A stretch of DNA of 64,000 bases from Albula goreensis. Taxonomy: Eukaryota; Chordata; Actinopteri; Albuliformes; Albulidae. Under the pieces are notes generated by a model that was given only the letters and a program-made list of their open reading frames with translations, made no database searches and was not told the DNA's origin. The translations under genes and the position numbers were made by a program. The stretch is from NCBI GenBank assembly GCA_022829145.1, contig CM040741.1, positions 60,624,547-60,688,546 of the forward strand. Reading direction: 5' to 3'. Of the stretch, positions 11,291-25,056 are shown one piece after another (the first letter of the stretch is position 1; every line of letters begins with the position of its first letter).

Positions 11291-13779
11291 CAGACCTCAA
11301 GCTACTGTATGAAATGTTAGAAGGGGCTAGAGGAGATCATGAGATGCAAATTAACCAATCACAATGCAGAGAGTGCTCCTTAGAAGTGCAGTAAAGAGAT
11401 ACCTGTGCCCGCACTGTCTCTGGGAAATAGGAGACTTAACACAGCTTTAAAAAAGAATGAATATTTGCACTTCACAGTGCCCCAGCCTTCACTGCTAGTA
11501 GGGTAGTATTATCTTTTGTTTTGTTTCTGGATCAACAAAAGTTAATAATTAATCAAGGCAGCCAAACATGAAGTGAATAACCAATCAATTGTTGATACAG
11601 AAACATTGAATGATCTATGGTCCTCAAGTCTACAGTAAATCTGCTGATCATTGACATTGTATAACAGGTAGCCTATCATTTTATATTGATGATGTTCAGG
11701 GGAGTGTGCTGGGAACAGTATGTATAGGACAATCAATTCTATATAAGACCAAAAGAATATCTGAACAGGCTATTCCCCCATCTAGGCTTGTCATTTTGCC
11801 TGCTGCTGAAAGTGTATCCACCACTGTTCAACACTATGAAACATTCTTGTTTGAATATTTTACAGCAAGATTACTGCATTCATTCTTATTGTTCACGTAC
11901 AGAATGCTGTATTCATGGAAAAATGCCATCTGCTAGTTTTGTTTTTAATTCTGGATTCTGGCTTACAAAACAAAACATTCTTGTAATTGCTTCCAGACTA
12001 TTTTCTTTTCATTTTTTTAAGATTCTGCTTTGGATGTCTTCATTAAGGCCATTCTACCACATCCTGTCACATCACCCAGCTCAAATGTGATCCCTGACTG
12101 GTAATGTATTTAGCTCTCCACCATCCTTTATATTCACATCATTTAAAATGTTCAGGATATTCAATTCAACTGTGGGCATATGGTGAGGCTCTGATAAAGC
12201 TACCAACTGTTGAGTGCATATTAACTGTAATAAAACAAAGTACTTCTCCATTTTAATGCATGTGTGACCTGATTTAAAATGTTTAATTATAATATTAAAA
12301 TGTACTTAGTATTACTTCCCCCATGAGCCTTTTAGCTTTTGTTTTTTTTTTCTTTGTAACATTTACAATGTACAAACATCTCTCTCTGGACTATGTTTTC
12401 ATATATTTTTAAAGTACCTTGTTCATTCCTGAGTTTACCCCTGAAGGATTTATTTTTATTCACTGTTGAGACAACTTAATTAATGTATTTTACTAGAATT
12501 TATGAATTAATTCCTTCCTACATGTTTAGAATAATTTATTTTTAATTTGCCTTCAACTAACTTTCTCAACATTTAACAAAGGATTAATCTATAATAAAAG
12601 CTTCATGAGTTGGAGGAGGTGGTTTTGAGGGGCCACAGAACAGCAGAGGTGGCCATACAGGCATGCATACGGATGGCTGGTTTCCATATACATAACAGTA
12701 TTATTTAACAACCTAGAAGACACCAAAGTGGGAAATGATCTTGCTTTGATGACCTACGAATTCCCATGACAAAAAGAAAGAGAAAAAACAATTACTGTTA
12801 ACCTTGTTTGCCTCCATGCAATCACATTTGTTATGTGCTTGTTGGTTGGTCTTTTTCTGTAGTTTTCTGCATCTGAATGTTTTTAGATAGTTAGTGCTCC
12901 CTTCCTTTGAGAAAGGAACCCAACCAGCCTGAATTTTTACAGATGCACTAACTAGCTAAACATATTGTGAGGTCAGGTGTACACACTTGTAGGTGTACAT
13001 GAAAAATACTGATATTCTTGACTGTGATTATATTTCCTTTAAGAATTTGCAGTGCTTGATTGAACCAGGTATCCAAATCAAACATTTTTCTGGTAACTTT
13101 CTCCATGTTGATCTCCCCTGGGGAGACAGCGATTGCAAACTTATAACACAGAGAAGACAGGGGGATGAGCGACATGACTTAAAAATACGGTATTGATGGA
13201 TTTAGTCATGTCATGATTTGCTCGTTTCCAAAAATGGATTTCTCCAAAAACAAACATACGATGATCAGAGTCAGAAAATGATCCAAAGTAATTACAATAT
13301 CCATGTCTTCTGTCAAGTGCTTTGACTGAATGCAGACATTCTCTAATCTTGCATGACTGATTTAGACAACCGGAAAGCATGTCTTATATAAGTAAGAAAT
13401 GTACAAGTAGTTTGAAGCAATATCTCTATGACTTTGTGTAGATTTTTGAAACAGTTATAATGGAGTATGAATCAATTTGTTATTCATTCTTCTTGTATTG
13501 CCATGGATATTATACAATATCCAGAGAAAGCTATTCTGTTATGCATGTTTAAACAAGAATCCATGAATTTTAAACTGAGTATAACTGCTAGTTTTGTTTT
13601 CATCTCAGAACATGAATCCCCCTAATAAGCAGTACTGTTTGAGGGAACCATTTCCAATGTGGTGAAGGCAATCATGCACAATTAAAAGGAACAATGGCAT
13701 AAAGTCATGCAAAGCACTCATTCCACCGTAGCAGGCGTCATACTCCAGAGAGACTGATGTTCATCCACACAGACTCCTT
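11291..13779. other. AT-rich unique DNA, no gene recognised
   Basis: The tract contains long AT-rich stretches (especially 12180-12600) and short chance frames. The 100-codon frame at 11788-12090 is Phe/Ser/Cys-rich with no domain character. I see no repeat with a second copy in this window. Confidence 0.5.
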
Positions 13780-13885
13780 CACCAGTTGTTGCAGCTTTGC
13801 CCAGCAGTACGAAAACAATGACCTGTCCAGGAAACAAACTTGCAACCTGTGCATTACAAGCCCAGTTCCCTGCTTACACTCATAA
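13780..13885 (-). repeat. tRNA-derived SINE, degraded, minus strand
   Basis: On the minus strand this reads GCAGGGAACTGGGCTTGTAA, then CAGGTTGCAAGTTTG (a B-box-like word), then TACTGCTGGGCAAAG. That order matches a widespread fish tRNA-derived SINE whose consensus runs from GGTTG-GGGTTC-type B box to TGTACCCTTGGGCAAGG. The A box and 3' tail are too eroded to place. Family assignment is from memory. Confidence 0.55.
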
Positions 13886-14778
13886 ACTGCAGATGTGTGA
13901 GGTGATTGGTGATTATAGATGAACCACACTCCCTAATGACACATCACCTTCTTTTAGTGTCAATCAGACACTGATTTGGAGACCACAGACGAAAGGATAG
14001 CCCAGAATGTAAATGGAATCTCAGTTTGTAAGAGGTTCTGTTTCTGGCATAAGTGGAAGAATTTAACCATCATCCTGCCAACCTCAGAAAATTACAAAAA
14101 TCATACAGCCCTCATGAAAGCAAATATAGGTAAGCTTGATCATATTAAATAAGTCAGCACCATATATATTTTTTAGATTGTTCAGTCTAATATTTAAGGC
14201 TTTCATTTGCTTTATGTCTTACTCTAAGATGAGGATTATGGGACAGATACAACAGAGTGTTCATGGTAGAATGAGGTGTTAAGAATGTAATAATGGAAAG
14301 AGGTAAAACAAAAGACATTGTACATATTTCCTTGAGATGGTGCTGTGAAGTAAACCTGGGGGGTTAGAGGTTAATAATTTGAAGGTGTGAATACAAAACA
14401 ATGAATTATACATTTTTATTGCATGTTAATGTGTTTAAACTCATCACCTGAAATAGTCATCTATTTGTCACAATACATAATTAAGCCACATTAAAACTTT
14501 TAATTCCAGTTCTGAGATACACACCCCACCCCCCTTCTTCCTATAACATTCACTACAATATGCTGTCAGTTACTGACTTCTTTGAACTAATGAAAAGGTT
14601 TTTCTCTTCACAGCAAAATAAAATAAATGGTTCAATTCAGGTATTCTTAGTGAATGTTAAGAAGCTGCTGATTGCTCTTAATTAGACACTTTGAATATCT
14701 TGGAGGGTTATTTACCCTCAATGGCCAAGTTAGGTCAGGAAAAGCAATGCATGCATTGACGAATTAAATATTAAATAA

Positions 14779-15153
14779 TGTGGTGCCTGGAGAGGTGGAG
14801 GGAGGGGCAAACTCCTCTGCCCCTCCCCCTTGAACTACTGCCAGTCTCCTGGCTCCCTACCTCAGGTACCTCTAATCAACTCAACTGTGAGCACTGGCCT
14901 CCAATTAGGCCATCTATTTAAGCACAGCCTGAGAGGCTGAAGGGAGCTTTTTAGTTGGAATTTGGGCTTTTGTGGTGGCTGCAATGTTTTTGTGTTTACC
15001 CTGATTTTGAATATTGTCTTGTTTTGCTGTTCCTTTCTCCCCTAAAAGTAAATAAAGGGCCTTTGGCCATTTTTTGGTCGAATTTCTGTGTGTTTCCTTC
15101 CACCCACCACCCGGCTCAGTGGACACTCCTGCCACTGCAGCACGATATTTACA
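14779..15153 (+). mobile_element. Candidate solo LTR
   Basis: The segment starts TGTGGTGCC and ends ATATTTACA, giving the TG...CA ends of an LTR. In the right order it holds a CCAAT box (14901-14905), a TATA-like TATTTAAG (14915-14922) and a poly-A signal AATAAA (15051-15056). That layout is the U3-R-U5 plan of an LTR, with transcription predicted to start near 14945. No clear 5-bp target duplication is visible and no internal retroelement genes flank it. A stand-alone Pol II promoter is an alternative. Confidence 0.4.
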
Positions 15154-18100
15154 CGCCAGGACTTTTAATTAGTTACATCATACAGTGATTCCATTTATTC
15201 TTGATTAAATGTAATTGCAATTTGACATTATTTTGTTAGATTGTGGTTGCATTTTAAAAAAAAATGATCATTTAAATTATAGATGTGGAGGTGAATCAGC
15301 ATATTCCATATCTGCGACGTCATGGATATTTATTCACAGTATCAATTTTCAGATAATAAAGAAGGTAACTTGAAAGATCCTAAACACATGTGCAACAATG
15401 TTAATCAAAAAACCACACAGAGAGGTCCATTAGAACCAGGCTTGCAAAGCAAGGAGGAAGGGAGTGTTAAAGTTGTGAAGGTGCCTGGTGATCTCAGTAA
15501 ACTCTTCTTGCTTAGAAATGTATATTAAATGAGAGTGTCTTTTTCCCCCTGAGTTTGAGCTTCAGTATTTTTAGCTTGTGTTTCAAAAAGAATGAGGCCA
15601 CAGGTCACATTGCAAACAACACTGTTTTCTGTGGTGGAGGCAGTGTTAGCTGTCAGGAAGGGTTTGAATAGTCTGGCTTAAAATGTTCTACAAGATCAAA
15701 GCAATATGTTTTTCCGCGAGGCAAAGTGAATGAAGAAATTACAGAGGGGTTAATTATTAATGGTGCCTTTGTTGAAACCTCACCTTTTCTCTGGTTGCCA
15801 ATTTATTCACAGTGCACTGTAGTCCCACTGTACATAAAGGATGAGAGTGCAGCAAAATTTGGAAACATGGAAGATGAGTGTGTCCCCTTTTAAACCTATT
15901 CCTTGGAGTTTTATAAAAATAAGTGCCATGTCATACAAAGGGCAAAAGTTCACTGCACTTAAACAGCCTCTCTGAAAGTTGTGCTTGGAAAAGTGTTTGG
16001 GAACATTTGGACACATGCAGTTTTTTCGTGTACCGACTTTTCAGATAGCATCTCTTGTGGTGAACATGGATGAAGTCATCTGCTCGTGAAAAGAAGATGA
16101 AAGAGCAACAGATCAAAGGCCAGGGAGAGAGGAAAGGTAAACTAATCCTCCTGTAACTGGACCATCAGTCTCTGCAATGTGAAGAGATAGTGCACTCTTA
16201 GACACCCTATTGGCTGAGCAGAATTTTCACTTGAGTAAGTTGATGAAGAGGCTGTGGTGAAGTCTGGCACCGTAAGTGCAGTGCATTGTACAGCCACAGT
16301 GACTCTGGTCTATGACCGGCAAGAGGCTGAGCGAGAGGCTCAGGACTAGGATTTGGAAAAAGCTTAGTTAAACCATTTTCTGTGGATACACTCAGGCCAG
16401 CATCACAGGGGCTTTTAATAAGAAGTGTTGAGAGCTGAAGCGAGTAAAAGTACAGACAGCAGTCCTGGATCTCTCAATGAATTTGGAGAGAAGACAGATG
16501 GTGAGGAGGTTGCTGAAATCCAAGGGTACCTTTATTCATGACTGTTTCTATCAAACTGAAAGACACTTCTTGTTCTCCAAAAAAATCTACTTCATCCTTA
16601 AAAAAGAGCTGTGAAGTGTGATAACATCTTCCATGTGCAATTCTAACAAAGACCTTAAGTCGTGAGCCAGACACAATGCAAAAGGCAGAATACAAAAGTG
16701 GTGATGGGATATTCACAGCCAATGATAAAGCACTGAATACAGTGTTGTAGTAATGGCCACAGAAAGTTGTGACAACCTTGTTTTTTAAACTAGCAGTCTG
16801 TTTGACCTTATGGGAGCAGCAAACAGGTGTAAGCCATACACTGACTGAAAAAATGTTCTGGAAAGGGTGGGTTACCAACTCATGAGAGGAACTTTTGGCC
16901 AGGGACTGTGTCAGTGAATGGGAGAGCTACTGTAGGAGTTGCGGTGAAATGATGATGTACTTGATGCCTATAAATAGGGCCGCTGAAAACTGTGCACTTC
17001 CTCAACAGCAAGACCCTCACAGGAGACTATGTTAAACATACACAGTAAGAATCTTAAGTATGTGATTAATCCTCAGACCATACTGTGCAACATGAAATAG
17101 CAGTTTGCAAAAACCCTTATATTGTATCTTGGGAGTGGTCTTCATTGATTAGATTAGTCATAATCCCAATGACCCACCAGTTCATATTCTACATATTAAT
17201 AATTATCTCTTCACCACCACATCATATTCATGTAAAGTTTGTCTGAATCGTTAATTTGTCATGGATATGAGTGACCACCCTCCATTCCCCCTTCACCCTT
17301 CCTTTCATTTCATGAAACTGGATTTTTCAGGTCTCAATTACCTGAATAATAAATTCATCAGACCCGTTTCATCTTGCCTTTCGCAACTGGCGTTCTCTTT
17401 CTTTTCATTGAATTAAGAATATAGGCAAATATTTGGCCGACTGCAATCCAGTACTTTTGAAATAAAAAGATGTTAAGGTATGTTGGACATCATGTTGGTG
17501 TAAAGGTTGTAGGTAAAAGCAAGACTGAGCGGTAGTAAGTGGCCACTAGTACAGATATCTTTCAGTAGGCATGAGTCTTCATCTTGATCATCAGTGACCT
17601 AGTGTCTTTGATGCTGCAGCATAAATTAACCTGCAATGACCTATCCTCTGGCTTGCTCAAGGAGATGGGGGCTTTGATGAGATCTTTCTTACTGATTACT
17701 CGACACCGGCTGCATTCTGCACCAGACACTTCATGCTGTGAAGAGACTTCTGTACTTCCTGACCTCTGTTGGAAGCAAAGTTTTTCTTAGTGAAGCATGT
17801 TGATGAGAGGAGTGGCGGCCTTTTGGATGAGACCTCTCAAAATTATGGACAGACAACCTCCTGGAGCTTCGACAGCACTGTTGAGCTAAAGGTACCCCCA
17901 GAGAGGAATCTCTGTGCCCAGGGGGGATTTATAGTGGGCACAATCTTGTAGTAGTGCCTTTCTTTTTCAAAGAAGAATGGCTGCTCAAAGAACAAACTGC
18001 TAACTTTCATCATGACTGCTATAAGAGGCCTCAATGACACACTGAGAGAGGGGCAGCTGAAGGACTGCAGGGGATTTGACCAGAGCTATAGCAATGTGCT

Positions 18101-19070
18101 CTTTCCTGGATGTAGAGATCTTTTAATCATTATAGTAAAAACCTCTGTCTCCCGTCTGCACTGTGGTTGCCAGAGAGAGAGCCAAAGCGAGGAGTCTGAT
18201 GTCATATCATTAAAAGAAACGCGCCATTTCATCTGTGAATATGAAATCGTAACTTACAGAGAGGCTCTTTCTGGTGGGGAAATGTTCTTGTCAAAATACC
18301 CTCATGCAAACCAGAGTGAAATCACATTTGTCACCTCTTTGTGAAGATGCAGAATGTAAGCGCTGGGCAGTACTGCAGTGTAACAAGCTTAACCTCAACA
18401 ATCCTCCCTTCCAAGAGAGACCGGGACATGCAAAGAGAATTTTTTCGCGGGACTAGCATAGGACTAGCATGTCCTAGACTGTCAGAGAAAAAACATCTTG
18501 TTTCAAGGTTTGACAGAAACACATATACTCTTGAGCATTACTTTTTTCAATGGAACTATTCATTTTTAATGTACAGGGCATATGTGGCATGAAGCACAAA
18601 GTAGAATATAAGCTTTGTCTTATGCCAGACAGGGGACAGAAAGATCAACCATACTGGTGTGTGACAGACACTTTAGAGCTCCTCTTTCCTTGTTTTGCAC
18701 TGAAAATGCTTTTCCTACTTAACATTAGTTTTGCCTATAATTATGAGCACATATGGTTTATAAGAGAAATGGTTTGCTGACTGTCAGAGATGGAACTGGT
18801 GTGTACTGTTGACTGAATGTGTGTTCTCTGCTCATGATTATCTTCCTTCATCAGGCTTCCTGATGCAGGCTGGCTAGGTTGAATAAACAGAATGAAAAAT
18901 AAATAAATGCTTCATTCTTGTACCATAACAGAGATGCGACTTGATGGTACATTTTGCAATAAATATTTTACTAAGTTTTTTTTTTTTTACAAACTGATTT
19001 TCATGGATCTTTCTATCTCTCAAGGACTTTTCTGAAAATCAGGTACAATAAATACTTGGATGGGACTTGG
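15154..19070. other. Unique DNA of mixed composition, no gene recognised
   Basis: From about 15550 to 18450 the DNA is less AT-rich and reads like old transcribed or regulatory sequence, but no frame is convincing. The 134-codon minus frame at 16474-16878 and the 110-codon plus frame at 18012-18344 lack domain features. TCF/LEF-like AGATCAAAG occurs at 15693-15701 and, as AGATCAAAGG, at 16110-16119. A TATA-like CCTATAAATAGG sits near 16970 without other promoter context. A small perfect hairpin, CATCAGG and CCTGATG, lies at 18849-18865. Confidence 0.45.
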
Positions 19071-19098
19071 GATTATTGTTCGGTAGATAACAATAATC
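19071..19098. repeat. Perfect 10-bp inverted repeat with SOX-like words
   Basis: GATTATTGTT (19071-19080) and AACAATAATC (19089-19098) are exact inverted copies around an 8-nt loop. Each arm contains an ATTGTT/AACAAT SOX core. A third ATTGTT follows at 19101-19106. Confidence 0.7.
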
Positions 19099-19106
19099 TA
19101 ATTGTT

Positions 19107-22100
19107 ATCGCTTCTAATTGAAAGACATCTGCTGAAAAAAAATAAAACTATTGGACAGTTGAATGTTCTGAACGCCATTTCAGTGTCAATCCCAAAACAC
19201 ACACTGCACTTCCTTGCACGTGTTTCTGTGCTCAGCCTAACGTCATTTCTCTATAATGGTTTACAGCAACACCAGATGATGTTTTAGGATGTATCTCTCA
19301 AAATCTTAGATACCACCCAGCAAGGAGCCAGGTGTATATAGTCAAATTGTATGAGTTTTTTACTGGATCTGATTTAATTTTGCGATTTTTCAGACATTGC
19401 ATATTAAGCAATAAGATAATAATTATCACCAAATTTATTATACTAGAAAACTGAGTTAGTACACAGTTTCTTGTCCAATCTTCATCATGGTGTTCTCTGC
19501 TGAGAGTTTTGGCTTATTTGGTTTATAACCAGCCAGCTCAAATTAACACCTCTAGCCGTGGCATCATTCAGAATGTTGAGTTATGGATATTACAATCACA
19601 TGTGCGTCCATACTAGCAATAAACATATGCCAGCTCAATGCAAACTTACCACAACTCCAAATATGCCAGTCAGCTGTATTTAAAGCATGGGTTACTGCTT
19701 GTATTTTTGTTGAATATATCATTGTTCATATGACACCACTGTGTATAACAGGACTGAACTGAACAGAACGGTATTTCATGAAATGCATCAAAGAAATGTC
19801 CTGTGAGTATAACGACTACAGTGCGCTGACAGATGCTGCTGAAAGGATACACACACAAAGACAAAAATAAATGCTATTACACTGGAGTGAATGAAAGTCC
19901 TGGTTTTCCTTTCTGTAAAAGAAAAGAAGTTTGGGAGTCCATTATGGCATGCATGCTGTATTCCTAAAAAAAAGAAAATAAAGAACATTTTGAAATATCT
20001 TGTTCTGAATATATATAAGGAAGAATCTGATAAGATAAGGAGGACTGCTACAGTACACAGCAAACAACACAAGACAGCTTTCTTTAAGATGTCAAATGGC
20101 AAAATCAAGCGTTTTGTCAGCTGTTCAGGGATTAATCACAAAAGCCACTCCAATAATTGTTTCCACAGTGGAGAGCAGCTGGGATCAGTTGTAGAGGCTT
20201 ATGCAGTAAATTCATAATTCAGATTCACTACATTTGGACATCTTGATTGTGAAAGTTAATAATTGTAGATCCACAGCATGAGCTTGGGAAAACATATGAC
20301 TTCTTAGTTAAGACTGACGCCATCTGTACAATCAATCTATCATTAGATCTGTAGGGATCACGAATTCTAGAAAATGGGTGATTAGAAAAGGCAACCTATA
20401 CACAAATTTATATATAGCTCAATCACACATGGAGTTCAAAGGATCATGAGTGCTACATGCTTAAGTATTTATCATCTGGATTGAATGCTGTAATAAGGTG
20501 TGTTACTCTTGTCACAGTCATTTTCACATAAATAATTACAATAGATCCTCTTTAACACATTTCCAAGTACTAAGTCATAAAATAAGAGTACTGTAATACT
20601 GTTGTAATACTCTGTGGGCTTGACTGTGACATTGCACTTAGCTAGAGCAATGGCAAATTCATTGTATTGTATCACAATGTATTTGCATTAATAAGAACAT
20701 AATCCATGACAAAAAGACATTCACCCTGTCCCGTCATCATTTACCATCATTTCATCTAGGAAGTATCCAGCACTGCATTGAGCTTGGACTTGGCACACCA
20801 AAGGTCTATCCTTGTGATGCTCTTTCACAAATTGGCAGCTCTACAGTCATTCATTAGACCTACATTATGGACATTCTCATCTTCCAGGAGTCTGATCCAG
20901 ATATCCACAACAGAAATGAGAGTTAGATTCCCAGATTTTCCTGTATATTTTGATTTCCCTGTATTGAAAGGGCTACATCTTAAACTCTTTCATTGGTTCT
21001 GTGCTTCGAGATCAGTTCTAGCTCATTGGTTGTTCTCATTCCCAGACAACCTCCAGTAATTCCAACTCTGTTACAACCTCCATTAATCATGACAGTTTCC
21101 AATTCCAAACATATATTTTTGTGCCTCTAGCATTAAAATAAAGGAACTTGAGAGTGGCATTTCTGCAACAAACCATCTTTTAACAAAATCCTGCTCTAAA
21201 AGGCCAAAGTTTATACAATAAGAGAAATATTCTAGCAATTTGAGTAACATGTCAAACTGAAACAAAATTTCTCACACAATAATGTATGTTTGTTTGACTT
21301 ATGTGTGCACATCACATCAGTGCTTTTATAGTACATGTAAAAACTATGCAGAATAATGGGGCATTAGTAGAACTACTGGAGTGCAGTATGATTATGCATG
21401 AAGAGGCAGGAAGTTAAAATTGGGCCATGACAGCTTCATGTATTTATAGCATTAGCTATTTAAATGACATGCATTAAATTTAAAAATGTTGCCATAAGAA
21501 CTGCAGTTTAAAGGACCATCTGTGTTGAGTGCATTCAAATGAAATATGCAGTTACCCCTTATAGCAAATACAGGGACTGAGGGCTATAGATAGCAACTAA
21601 TGCACTTCCTTAATTTACCAAGGGAATTCTGTTTTTTCCCCCAGAATATGCAGTTGTTCAGTGTTCTGCACTGGATCAATTTGCTGCTTGTTGCTTCAAA
21701 ACCTACATGCTGCTTGCCAGTACGATAACCACTCTCATGATTTTATCTGTGTAAATGTAGAGAGAGTTCAGTTTACCAAAGCCATGATAATGAACATATC
21801 CATACAATGTCAGTTTACAAAAATAAAACTGATAAGGGAGCAAACAGAAAAGAATCACAAGCTCTGCTAAAATGGACTCTTATCCACTAGGCCATTCAGA
21901 ATAACACACAAAAAACAAACCTGCTAACTTGCTAAAAAACACACAGAGGACATTGACACCTGTGATGGAAGTCTAGTAGCTTTGTGTTTGAAGGCCATCC
22001 ACAGAAAACCATGTATTTTCCACACAATACTCAGACACCTATCTTAAAGTAAAATTTTTCACTATAGCTTTTTCAGTCAACCTAAGCTGAGACTGTGTTA

Positions 22101-24927
22101 ATGCCTCACCACCAATTTTTCTATTAATTGGGCAGCCCCTATACTGATCGTACAATACAATACTGAAATACTCTTCTCTAGTGTGATATTAGTTGTTTTA
22201 CATTGTGCTTATTTGGGTGTGTGTGTGTGGGGGGGATTATTTATGGTGACCTTCATGTTTAAAAGTTTTAAACTGCCAGGTTTTAGCTGGGGATTTTTTA
22301 ACCTGAACCACGGAAATAAAAGATCACTGCACTACATTTCTATCTGAATATCAGTTTATATATAAGTAATAGCAGTATTAAAGGGTAGCCAGTGCATGGA
22401 TTATATTAAGTTATTTGTGTTTAAATTTGCTTAACTGAAAAAAATCCCAGTTTTTAAAAGTTCTTTTAGTAAATACTGTTATGTAATATTTTTGTTTATG
22501 GCTGTTTTCATTTACATAATTTGTGTAAATAACCAATTAACATGAGCACTGGAGTGTGCATGTATCACAAGACACAGTAATCTTCAGCTTCTATTGCCTC
22601 TTTGTAAATTACTTGCTGTGAATAACCCCCTCCTAATTTTCTTCAGTTTCATTACTGCCTATGGCCGGAGGTCCACATTGGTGAGGCAACAATTGGCACA
22701 TTCTCCCCAGGGAAGATCAGGGGTTAAGTCATTAAAATAATTATTCTCAACACTGTATAGCTGCTTCTCCTGACCAGGAAGGTGTTTGCAAGGACTGTAA
22801 ATAAATCATATGTTGACTTTGTGCTCCTCCCACTGCATGGGCAGACAATTCATTGGTGTCACATTGTAGTGTATTGAAAAAAGACAGGGTGAACAGGGGT
22901 GAGCAGAGTAATAGTTCAAACAGAGTTTGATTTTATTCACTTAGGGGCTTTATGTTTGAACTGTGACAGTTTGTTGTACCATTTTTTGCAAATATTAAGA
23001 ATACAGACAATATAATTATCTTCATTTGGCAATGAACCAGTGCTCTGATTGGCCAAAGAGGTAAAGAGCATGGCTCTTGATGGGAATCCTGGGAAATGGC
23101 TCTTTCTCCAGTCATGTGTTGTGCTAATGACACACACCAGCTGGGCCTTTCTACTCCTCTTGTTTCTCATTCAACTATTTTTATAGCAACTTGGAAATTT
23201 ACTACACACTCTTTGGAAATACAGTAAATATAAGAGGAGATAAAACCATATATTCAGGAGTGAATTTGACAACAGCTTCTCAACCTCACTGGATGTGAAA
23301 CCTCACAAGCTGTGGTGTGTGGGTAAGATAACCCATGATAAATGCTATAGTGTTTGAGTACATGCTCTGAATTCTTAAGGTGATATGGAATGGTGCTGAA
23401 TTCACAGGGGAAAAGGGTGATTCAGAAAAAGCCGCAGGTTTTTTGTAAGCATGCCTGTGCAGCATGATTCCTGTGAATCTTCAAAAAAATTTTTGTCCTC
23501 TAAGCAAACTTTTGAAGATCCTGACTTTCTTTAGACTCAAGAGCAAATTAACTTTTCCTCGCTGTTTCTCCCATTAGGGAATCACCAGTTATCTTATGTA
23601 ACTACTAGTCTGCTAAGACCGAGTCAGGGAGTATTGCAGACAGTGCACATGCACCAGTAACTCATGAATCAGTCACTACACTATGAGTCAAAAAGCCTAC
23701 TACATAACAGCAAGCATCAATTACTCTCTGGTTTACAGATTCCTAATGGGTAGCAAGGAGGTTCTAGCACAGAATTAATATAAACTATCATACCTGATGA
23801 TGCCCACCTGACTGCAGAAGGATGGATCTCTCTGTATGCCCAACCCTGTACACCACCCCAGTTGTGGTGAGCTGATTATACATCTCAGATTTATTTTACC
23901 AATGGTTTGAGTATATGCCTGTAGATGCGATATGCAACTTTATCAATCAGGCCATTCAAAAAAAAAAAAAAAAATTATGTGAATTACTTTCAATAATAGT
24001 GGGTTCTTAAAGCTACCCTTGCAAAACTGTTCAAAATTCAATGGTACAAATATCTCTGTGGGGTGTATCTTAATATTTTTTGTTGGTTATTCACCTTTAC
24101 ACTTGTAAAATCAGGCTTCGGGCTGTTCTGCCATGCTCAGTGTTTATACCGAGCAGTAATTTACTGCATTTTTTCTGCACATTTCTCATTTTTGTGCTCT
24201 ATTACAACAGGATCCCTGAGGAAGTAAAGGCTAAAATGATCAAATGACACCTCCTCCCCCGCTGGAATGGATGAAATCCCTACAAATATGTATGCAGGGT
24301 ACCATCCATATAACTATCTCTGATTTGAGCTTCCCTTAGAAAACGCTCTCATTTCTTTCTGTAGACACTGGCGCTATGAGTTGTTTTCCTTCCATGTTTT
24401 GACATGGTCTCTGAAGCATCATTACTCTTGCTATGGGAGGTTTTCTCTTTTTAAATCAAATAGCTACTATTTATCAATGTAGTTGGCTAGCGAAGCCTAC
24501 AAGATCGTTTTTCACATGGTCAAGATACCTCAAGCGAAATTTTATTTTATATACAAATCACAGAGTCACGTTGTGCTCTAACCCTGTTGAGCTAATGCAA
24601 CAGCAAATTAAATTCATCTAGATCTGTTTGCCAGAGGTGTTTGCTACTGGATGTTATTATGTTTTTTTTTCATTCAAGAAATGACATATAAGAGTAGTGG
24701 CATTAGACACCATTTAATAATACCTAAACTGAGATAATACTAACTTAACTGGACCAAATAAAACAATGTATCTTAAAGCTTATCATATTTTATGTGTATT
24801 ATTTTTACTGCATACTGTGGTTAAGTAGCATTGATGAAAGTTTACTAAATGTAATTACTAGTTCATTAAGAGTAATGCTAAGTGAATACTAACTGATTGC
24901 TGTTTTTTTCAGCAGTACAATATGAAA
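19107..24927. other. Unique AT-rich DNA, no gene recognised
   Basis: Short frames only. The 106- to 108-codon pair at 19788-20217 are complementary shadows without domain character. Around 20700-21060 and 22640-22900 the texture is more complex, but nothing definite can be named. A poly-A run lies at about 23958-23974. Confidence 0.45.
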
Positions 24928-25056
24928 GGCATAATACTTGATGAGGTGTCCATTGTATGAATGTAAAGGACAAGGTGGAGGCGAAGAATTCCACAATGCA
25001 AACCTCCACCAAGTCCCTTACATTCGTATGATGGACACCTTGAACGGAGTCATGCC
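24928..25056. repeat. miRNA-like hairpin / small palindrome
   Basis: Arms 24944-24981 and 25003-25040 (38 bases each, 21-nt loop) are inverted copies with 32 of 38 bases complementary. Three of the six differences would be G:U pairs in RNA. The outermost GGCAT/ATGCC words (about 24928 and 25052) extend the symmetry. The arms carry AGGTGTCCAT and GGTGGAGG. It may be a short palindromic DNA element instead of an RNA gene. I do not recognise a known miRNA seed. Confidence 0.6.

Noticed and set aside
16474..16878. 134-codon minus-strand frame
   Set aside because: No domain, signal peptide or repeat that I recognise. It lacks supporting splice or promoter signals and its composition is like its surroundings.
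16965..16980. TATA-like CCTATAAATAGG as a promoter
   Set aside because: No CpG enrichment, initiator or downstream gene; single TATA words are common in AT-rich DNA.
18012..18344. 110-codon plus-strand frame starting MTAIRGLNDTLREGQ
   Set aside because: Begins plausibly but degrades into nondescript sequence without domain, splice or promoter support.
19788..20217. Pair of opposing frames of 106 and 108 codons
   Set aside because: Complementary shadows over A-rich DNA; neither has domain character.
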